A DNA stretch of 10,564 bases from an uncultured Treponema sp. (lineage in GTDB: Bacteria; Spirochaetota; Spirochaetia; Treponematales; Treponemataceae), in the NCBI GenBank assembly GCA_905236465.1, contig CAJOQA010000205.1, positions 1-10,564 of the forward strand, written 5' to 3'. Positions 6,307-10,564 of the stretch are shown here, in pieces (positions within the stretch are counted from its first letter, which is position 1; the number at the start of each line of letters is the position of its first letter). The notes beneath the pieces were generated by a model. That model did not search any database, was not told where the DNA came from, and saw only the letters and a program-made list of their open reading frames with translations. The translations under genes and the position numbers were made by a program.

Positions 6307-7095
6307 CCAGGCTTGCATTAAAATGCCAAAGGCTACCCCCACATTTAAAGAGGCCTTGAGTCCGGTCATGGTAATAGAAACCCTGCCGTAAGAGGCCCTC
6401 TTTAAAGCTTGGGGGCTAAGCCCTAACTCTTCAGAACCAAGCAGAACAATTCCTTCTTTTGGAAAATCAAATTCATTTATGGGGGTGCCCCCTGTTTCTA
6501 AAGCAAAAACAGGCACATCTTTTGGCAGGTCATCCAAAGAAGCCCTTGTATAACCTAAAGTTTCTATGCAGCCCATTGAACTTCGCTTAGCCTTTGCCTG
6601 TTCGGGGCTTGTACACAGGGGAGAAAGATAGACTTTTTCACAGCCCATAGCCTCTGCAGTCCTAAATATTGAACCAAGATTAAAAGGAGACCGTATATCC
6701 TCTGCAAAAACAGAAATTCCCTTAAAAAATTTCCGCTCAGTTACGCTACCAGTAGCAGAATGTGGGGCTATCACAAGATCCCATTCAGCTGGAAAAGTCC
6801 CAAGTATTTCAAGAAGGGCATTTCTTGCAAGGTTACAGGCCCTTCTTTCATCAAAGTCTTTATCCTCAAGAAGTCCTCTTAGGGCTTGACTTTGCGAAGG
6901 GGGCAGTTTGGGGTCCTCTAAAACTATGCGGACAAGGGCCCTTGTATAGTCAGCACGGCTCATGGAAGTAAAATTGTATTCAGTTCCCTTCTCTGCAATG
7001 CCTGCAATATCGCGCTCAAGCTCACCAAAGGAAAGGGCTAACTTTCGCCTTTTTTGCCCTGCTTCTAACTGAAAAAGCCTGTTGGGATCAATCAT
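6289..7095 (-). CDS. SpoU/TrmH-family RNA 2'-O-methyltransferase
   Basis: A 268-residue SPOUT-class enzyme that transfers a methyl group from S-adenosylmethionine to a ribose 2'-OH in tRNA or rRNA. The three SpoU motifs are clear: EDIRSPFNLGSIFRTAEAMG (132-151, with Asn139 and Arg145), LLGSEELGLSP (218-228) and ITMTGLKASLNVGVAFGIL (241-259), which form the knotted cofactor site. The N-terminal 125 residues are charged and unlike the RlmB substrate-binding domain, so the exact RNA target cannot be read from the sequence. The gene begins 11 bp after the dehydrogenase-like gene with no real Shine-Dalgarno before its ATG, so translation probably depends on coupling to that gene. Its 3' end overlaps hsp20 by 18 bp. 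Confidence 0.9.
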   Translation of the reverse strand: MIDPNRLFQLEAGQKRRKLALSFGELERDIAGIAEKGTEYNFTSMSRADYTRALVRIVLEDPKLPPSQSQALRGLLEDKDFDERRACNLARNALLEILGTFPAEWDLVIAPHSATGSVTERKFFKGISVFAEDIRSPFNLGSIFRTAEAMGCEKVYLSPLCTSPEQAKAKRSSMGCIETLGYTRASLDDLPKDVPVFALETGGTPINEFDFPKEGIVLLGSEELGLSPQALKRASYGRVSITMTGLKASLNVGVAFGILMQAWLSSLN

Positions 7096-7106
7096 CTTAA
7101 AAAAGC

Positions 7107-8255
7107 CTAGAATGCAGTTTTTATAAGCTCAAAGAGATCATCGCTTGTCATTGACCTCTGTAAGTTATTTATAAGTTCAATCTCGCTGGCATCCTCTGCA
7201 CAAAGAGAAAGCTGCTCGATTGTAACATTCAGGTCTTTTAGACGGGCTGGAAGGCCTGCCTTAGCTATATGCTGGCGGACATATTCTGCCAAAGCCGTCA
7301 CAGCATCATTAACGCTTGCTTCTACCGGAGCAGCCCTTATTATGCGGGCTATTTTTGCAAGCCGGTCACTGCGGAATTTTGCGGCATCTTCTATTATATA
7401 TGGAAGAAGGATAGAAGCTGTAAGTGACCGTGAAATCTTATAGCGGGAATTTACACAAAGAGATATAAGGGAGCCGGCTCCTGTTGAACTGCAGGCAGCT
7501 GCTAAAGAGGCCATAGAACCTGCTTCGCTAAAGAGGACTTCTTGCGGAGTTGTTATCGTAAGAGTTTGAGACCCATCCATTGCATAGCCTAAGACTTCTA
7601 TTGCTTTTTCTGCTATCATGTCGCTAAAGAAGGTTGACTTTTGGCTTAAGTAGGCTTCTATAGCAAAGCAAAGGGTTTCTATTGCCATGGAAGCTGTCTG
7701 ATTTTCTGTGAGGGTACTGGTAAGATTGGGATCTACCAGAACCAACTTACAGATGCAACCCTGACTCTTTAGGATTTTCACTTTTGAAGACCTTGCATCT
7801 ATTACGGGAACCTTATCGGTAAAGACAAAGGCATCTCTCATAGTTGTAAGGACAGAAATAAGGGGTAAGGGGGCGGCAGTAGGTAAAATTCCGTCTAAAA
7901 AGTCATAGACTTCTTTGCTTTCGTTATACAGAACGGCCACTGCCCTTGCTAAATTTATTGCTTTTCCGCCACCAACAGCTACAATACCGTGAACATGAGC
8001 TTCGCGGGCTAGTTTTAATGCATCAGATATAACCTGAGTGTCTGAGCCTTCAGGAACAGAATCAAAGGTAAAAAAATCTATATTGCGGTCTGTTAAGGAA
8101 TTAGTTATTTTTTCCGCAGTACCTACCTGCTTGAGTATGGGGTCAATTATGACCATAAATTTACTGCCCCATTCTTTAATGTACTGCCCAAGCCTGCTTG
8201 TAGTATAGGAACCCAATATTATGTTGGGCTGAATTTTAAAAATAAAATCTGACAT
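7107..8255 (-). CDS. Iron-containing alcohol dehydrogenase homologue lacking metal ligands
   Basis: A 382-residue protein with the fold signals of group III (Fe-dependent) alcohol dehydrogenases: an N-terminal dinucleotide-type region with HGIVAVGGGKAINLARAVAVL (89-109), then an all-helical C-terminal region with IETLCFAIEAYLS (192-204) and SILLPYIIE (281-289). The catalytic features are missing. By hand alignment to FucO, the Asp and three His metal ligands become Glu193, Phe197, Ser262 and Arg276, and the catalytic His becomes Leu266. The TTxGTGSE loop reads TTMRDAF, and GGGSxxD reads GGGKAIN. The frame is nevertheless intact, so this is probably a maintained non-catalytic protein or one with a changed function, not a decayed gene. 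The start at 8253-8255 is fixed by AGGAGA (8265-8270) with 9-base spacing; a longer start at 8294 would lie inside the terminator. Likely cotranscribed with the trmH-type gene. Confidence 0.85.
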   Translation of the reverse strand: MSDFIFKIQPNIILGSYTTSRLGQYIKEWGSKFMVIIDPILKQVGTAEKITNSLTDRNIDFFTFDSVPEGSDTQVISDALKLAREAHVHGIVAVGGGKAINLARAVAVLYNESKEVYDFLDGILPTAAPLPLISVLTTMRDAFVFTDKVPVIDARSSKVKILKSQGCICKLVLVDPNLTSTLTENQTASMAIETLCFAIEAYLSQKSTFFSDMIAEKAIEVLGYAMDGSQTLTITTPQEVLFSEAGSMASLAAACSSTGAGSLISLCVNSRYKISRSLTASILLPYIIEDAAKFRSDRLAKIARIIRAAPVEASVNDAVTALAEYVRQHIAKAGLPARLKDLNVTIEQLSLCAEDASEIELINNLQRSMTSDDLFELIKTAF

Positions 8256-8272
8256 AAAAAAGTTTCTCCTGT

Positions 8273-8304
8273 AAAAAAAAAGACGGAAACACACGTTCCG
8301 CCTT
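8273..8304 (-). terminator. Intrinsic terminator of the rsmI-flgM operon
   Basis: On the minus strand AAGGCGGAA (8304-8296) pairs with TTCCGTCTT (8288-8280) in a 9-bp stem with one G-U pair and a 7-base loop, followed by an unbroken T-run (to 8273). It starts 36 bp past the flgM stop. It ends only about 3 bp before the AGGAGA ribosome site of the dehydrogenase-like gene, so that gene needs read-through or a promoter in the small gap. Confidence 0.85.
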
Positions 8305-8322
8305 CTTTCAACGAGCCGCTAG

Positions 8323-8328
8323 ATTATA
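8323..8328 (-). promoter_or_regulatory. Possible -10 box between flgM and its terminator
   Basis: TATAAT is present on the minus strand just after the flgM stop codon. The best upstream -35 candidates (CTTACG or TTACGG, 19-20 bp away) are poor. If it is active, the transcript would begin just before the terminator hairpin, and the hairpin would form the leader of the dehydrogenase-like gene. Evidence is weak. Confidence 0.22.
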
Positions 8329-8340
8329 GAACCACCAGTA

Positions 8341-8628
8341 TTACAGACCGTAAGCACTGAGGATGCGATCCGCTGTAGCTGCAATTGTATCAGCATTGAG
8401 GTAATTAGGATCCTGAATCTTCAGCTTAACCTGCTCCACCAAATCTTGGCGGACATCTGGGGTTTCATCAGCAACCTGACGCAAATAGTATGCATCAGCC
8501 ATAGCCTTAGCCTCGTCAGACACGCTTATTTCATCTGAGACAACCTTGCTGTTGCCTGTATAAGCTGTGCGCTTAGAGTTCTGAACATTGTTAATGGGAT
8601 TCAACCCGTAAACCTTGTCTATTATCAT
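8341..8628 (-). CDS. flgM: Anti-sigma28 factor FlgM
   Basis: A 95-residue regulator that binds and holds back FliA (sigma28), delaying late flagellar genes until the hook is complete, when FlgM is exported. The N-terminal half (MIIDKVYGLNPINNVQNS) is of the disordered, export-competent type. The C-terminal half has the sigma28-binding helices: ADETPDVRQDLVEQVKLKI (53-71) and DPNYLNADTIAATADRILSA (73-92), matching the R..lV..vk..I..p.Yl....iA..il pattern. Length is normal for the family. The ATG has an AGGA ribosome site with about 8-base spacing, located 19 bp after the rsmI stop, so the gene depends on the rsmI promoter. A strong terminator follows. No sigma28-type promoter is seen in front of it. 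Confidence 0.93.
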   Translation of the reverse strand: MIIDKVYGLNPINNVQNSKRTAYTGNSKVVSDEISVSDEAKAMADAYYLRQVADETPDVRQDLVEQVKLKIQDPNYLNADTIAATADRILSAYGL

Positions 8629-8647
8629 AGTATTTTCCTGCCTTACC

Positions 8648-9355
8648 TTAATTATCGGTGTTTTCTTCTAAAAGTTTAGTGTTTTTATTACCAGAGATAA
8701 AAACAGCAAACTCGCCTAAAATCTTGGTCCTTGAAGCATAATCCTCAAAGACTTCCTTTGCGCTACCGTCAGAAATCTCTTCGTGAAGTTTTGTAAGCTC
8801 CCGCCCTACCACAATTCTTCTGTTACTGTCTATCTCTGCAATATCAGCTAGCAGTTTTACTATTCTGAACGGACTTTCATATACTATTATAGCGGCCTCG
8901 GTCGCCATAAGTTCCCTTAGTCTGCTTCTTCTTCTACCAGGCTTGGGAGACAAGAAGCCTTCAAATATCAGTGTTTTTCCCCCTGCACCTGCAACACTTG
9001 CAAGAGCCGCGAAAGCACTAGGACCTGGAATAGGAACAACCTTGTGACCAGCTTTTCTTGCAAGTCCGGCTAATACGGCACCAGGGTCACTTATTCCTGG
9101 GGTTCCGGCATCGCTTGCGTAGGCTACCTTTTGCCCTTCATCAAGCATTTTTATAATCTTACTAGCTACATATTCTTCATTTTGAGCCCTGCAACTGACC
9201 ATTGGCTTACGGATTTCAAAATGAGTTAAGAGCTCTAAAGTATGCCGCGTATCTTCTGCTGCAACAACATCAACTGATTTTAATGTTTCTAAAGCCCTGT
9301 AAGTAATATCCCCTAAGTTACCTATAGGAGTTGCAACTATATATAATTCACCCAC
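8648..9355 (-). CDS. rsmI: 16S rRNA 2'-O-ribose C1402 methyltransferase RsmI
   Basis: A 235-residue tetrapyrrole-methylase-fold enzyme that methylates the ribose of C1402 in the 16S rRNA decoding centre with S-adenosylmethionine. It carries the full signature set in order: LYIVATPIGNLGDIT at the N-terminus, VVAAEDTRHTLELL, VAYASDAGTPGISDPG, VVPIPGPSAFAAL, IFEGFLSPKPGRRRSR, IIVYESPFRI and VGRELTKLHEEI. It lacks the extra C-terminal domain of longer (about 286-residue) enterobacterial forms. I place the start at a GTG (9353-9355) because MGELYIVATPIGNL is the family's normal beginning. Upstream in-frame codons run through the promoter and into the divergent gene. No Shine-Dalgarno is present, and the predicted +1 is the G of the GTG, so translation is probably leaderless. 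It forms an operon with flgM. Confidence 0.93.
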   Translation of the reverse strand: MGELYIVATPIGNLGDITYRALETLKSVDVVAAEDTRHTLELLTHFEIRKPMVSCRAQNEEYVASKIIKMLDEGQKVAYASDAGTPGISDPGAVLAGLARKAGHKVVPIPGPSAFAALASVAGAGGKTLIFEGFLSPKPGRRRSRLRELMATEAAIIVYESPFRIVKLLADIAEIDSNRRIVVGRELTKLHEEISDGSAKEVFEDYASRTKILGEFAVFISGNKNTKLLEENTDN

Positions 9356-9361
9356 AATTCT

Positions 9362-9390
9362 ATTATATATATATACTTGTACTTTGACAA
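9362..9390 (-). promoter_or_regulatory. Sigma70 promoter for rsmI-flgM, predicted leaderless
   Basis: On the minus strand a -35 box TTGTCA (9385-9390), a 17-bp spacer and a perfect -10 TATAAT (9362-9367) are present. The six bases AGAATT follow, so +1 falls on 9355, the G of the rsmI GTG start codon. The spacer is AT-rich with alternating TA steps. It overlaps the divergent promoter. Confidence 0.72.
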
Positions 9391-9391
9391 G
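9376..9391. promoter_or_regulatory. Dyad CTTGT-N6-ACAAG, possible operator
   Basis: A perfect 5+5 bp inverted repeat with 6-bp spacing covers both -35 boxes of the divergent promoters. A dimeric repressor bound here would block both genes. No regulator gene is next to it, so the function is only inferred. A dyad this size could arise by chance in AT-rich DNA. Confidence 0.35.
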
Positions 9392-9411
9392 ATAGATTTT
9401 TATGCTACCAT
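9384..9411 (+). promoter_or_regulatory. Promoter for the PTS_EIIC_2-family gene
   Basis: A consensus -35 TTGACA (9384-9389), a 16-bp spacer and the -10-like TACCAT (9406-9411) preceded by TG (9403-9404), an extended -10. The start of transcription would be near 9418, giving a leader of only about 14 bases that is mostly the ribosome site AAGGAG (9421-9426). Confidence 0.55.
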
Positions 9412-9431
9412 AGGCAGAACAAGGAGTTTTT

Positions 9432-10493
9432 ATGAACAAATATGTAAAACGATACTGCATAGATGCTTTAGGGGGAATGGCTCACGGTCTTTTTGCCTCC
9501 CTTTTAGTTGGAACTATTATAAAAACAGTGGGGCAGCTTCTCTTAAATCTTGCAGAAAACCCTGCTTTTACTTTTTTAGTTGATGCAGGTAACTTTGCAA
9601 GTGATGCCCACGTGGTTGGGGCTGCAATGGCAGTAGCTATTGGCTTTTCATTAAAAGCGGATGCCCTTGTTCTTTTTTCACTTGCAACCGTGGGTTCTGC
9701 GGCAAACATTTTGGGAAAAGCTGGGGGACCGCTTGCTGTCCTTATTATAGCCATTATAGCTTGCGAGGTAGGGTCTCTAGTTTCTAAAAAGACCAAGGTG
9801 GATATTTTGGTAACTCCCCTCGTTACCATACTTTGCGGAGCGCTTCTTTCTGTTCTTTTTGCAAAGTGGATAGGACTTGCGGCAAGCTACATAGGGAACC
9901 TTATAATGTGGGCAACAAACTTACACCCCTTTATAATGGGAATTTTGGTCAGCGTAATAACAGGAATTGTACTTACCCTACCAATAAGTTCTGCAGCAAT
10001 CTGTGCAGCTTTTGCTCTTACAGGGTTAGCCGGAGGGGCAGCTGTAGCAGGTTGCAGTGCTAACATGATAGGCTTTGCTATTTTGAGTTTTAGGGAAAAT
10101 CGCTGGGGAGGTCTTGTTTCTCAAGGCTTAGGAACCTCTATGCTTCAGATGCCCAATATAATAAAAAATCCCCTAATCTGGATTCCTGTAATCTTAGCCT
10201 CAGCTATAACGGGCCCTATCTCAACCTGCATATTCAAGCTGAAAATGAATGGGGCCGCTGTTTCTTCAGGGATGGGAACTTGTGGCCTTGTAGGGCAAAT
10301 TGGTCTTGTTACAGGCTGGTATTCTCCGTCTGCAGATGCACTTAAACAAGGAGAAGCTGCTATAAATCCTGGAATTCTTGAATGGACAGGGCTTATTTTG
10401 GTAAGTTTTATTCTTCCAGGAATTCTTACCTGGCTATTCGGACTTTTGTTCAGAAGAATGGGGTGGATAAAGGATGGAGATTTAACACTGTAA
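9432..10493 (+). CDS. PTS_EIIC_2-family membrane transport protein
   Basis: A 353-residue polytopic inner-membrane protein with about ten hydrophobic segments, matching the PTS_EIIC_2 (PF13303-type) family. Recognisable conserved stretches are LGGMAHGLFASLLVGTI (13-29), a central HPFIMGILVS...TLPISSAAI segment, WGGLVSQGLGTSMLQMPNI near 225-243 and the Gly-rich SSGMGTCGLVGQIG near 277-290. It begins with ATG after AAGGAG at 5-base spacing. No EIIA, EIIB, HPr or enzyme I domain is fused or adjacent, so phosphotransfer-driven sugar uptake cannot be assumed; a facilitator or another transport role is possible, and the substrate is unknown. It shares a divergent promoter region with rsmI-flgM and is followed 6 bases after its stop by a palindromic repeat. 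Confidence 0.85.
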   Translation: MNKYVKRYCIDALGGMAHGLFASLLVGTIIKTVGQLLLNLAENPAFTFLVDAGNFASDAHVVGAAMAVAIGFSLKADALVLFSLATVGSAANILGKAGGPLAVLIIAIIACEVGSLVSKKTKVDILVTPLVTILCGALLSVLFAKWIGLAASYIGNLIMWATNLHPFIMGILVSVITGIVLTLPISSAAICAAFALTGLAGGAAVAGCSANMIGFAILSFRENRWGGLVSQGLGTSMLQMPNIIKNPLIWIPVILASAITGPISTCIFKLKMNGAAVSSGMGTCGLVGQIGLVTGWYSPSADALKQGEAAINPGILEWTGLILVSFILPGILTWLFGLLFRRMGWIKDGDLTL

Positions 10494-10499
10494 AGCAAC

Positions 10500-10549
10500 C
10501 TGTCACCCTGAACGAACGCGAGTGGGCTATGCAAACAAGTTCGGGGGAG
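10500..10549 (+). repeat. Dispersed palindromic repeat, copy D, with enlarged loop
   Basis: CCCTGAAC (10506-10513) pairs with GTTCGGGG (10539-10546), 8 bp with one T-G pair, around a 25-base loop containing GGGCTATGC. It begins CTGTCACCC exactly 6 bases after the transporter stop codon, the same position and orientation as copy A after the GH18 gene. It looks like a composite or expanded member. No U-tract is seen before the window ends. Confidence 0.6.
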
Positions 10550-10564
10550 ACTGGGAAAAGCAAT

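Noticed and set aside
8256..8294. Longer N-terminus for the dehydrogenase-like gene starting at 8294
   Set aside because: It would begin inside the terminator hairpin, and the ATG at 8255 has a proper AGGAGA site.
9356..9460. Longer N-terminus for rsmI starting at 9460
   Set aside because: The extra 35 residues cover the promoter and overlap the divergent transporter start; they match nothing in the family, while the GTG at 9355 gives the normal family N-terminus.

Overview
This window looks like the chromosome of a treponeme-type spirochaete with moderate GC. The strongest clues are the FlgM protein, which reads like treponemal FlgM along its whole length, and an N-terminal lipoprotein signal with a relaxed spirochaete-style lipobox. 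An FtsK with a very long acidic linker, an orphan PTS_EIIC_2 membrane protein and dispersed TGTCACCC-type palindromes fit the same group. The genus assignment is inference; no rRNA or other marker is present. There is no CRISPR array, tRNA, insertion sequence or prophage here.

Layout. (1) 1-809, minus: the 5' part of an unrecognised secreted lipoprotein that runs off the left edge, with a good sigma70-type promoter at 894-923. (2) 1027-2166, minus: a secreted GH18 family glycosidase of the SleL/YaaH spore-hydrolase type with a TTG start, lying 63 bp downstream of (3) ftsK (2230-5529, minus), a DNA translocase with an 18-residue tandem repeat in its linker. (4) 5530-5895: a 366-bp divergent control region with two copies of a 15-bp direct repeat, two palindromic repeats and a near-consensus sigma54 (-24/-12) promoter that reads into (5) hsp20 (5896-6306, plus). 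(6) trmH/spoU-type methyltransferase (6289-7095, minus), whose 3' end overlaps the hsp20 3' end by 18 bp, preceded by (7) a degenerate iron-alcohol-dehydrogenase homologue (7107-8255, minus). (8) A strong intrinsic terminator (8273-8304) closes an rsmI-flgM operon (9355 to 8341, minus). (9) 9356-9431: a compact divergent promoter region in which the two -35 boxes overlap by five bases. The leftward promoter places +1 on the GTG start of rsmI, which predicts a leaderless mRNA. (10) 9432-10493, plus: a PTS_EIIC_2-family membrane protein, followed by another palindromic repeat.

How it fits together. Most genes are housekeeping: chromosome segregation (ftsK), peptidoglycan turnover (GH18), protein quality control (hsp20), RNA methylation (trmH, rsmI) and flagellar gene timing (flgM). 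The unusual parts are regulatory and evolutionary: a small heat-shock gene apparently under RpoN with candidate upstream activator sites, a predicted leaderless rsmI-flgM transcript sharing its promoter region with a membrane transporter, and an intact dehydrogenase-fold gene that has lost all its metal-binding histidines. I did not find a clearly new multi-gene defence or mobile system.
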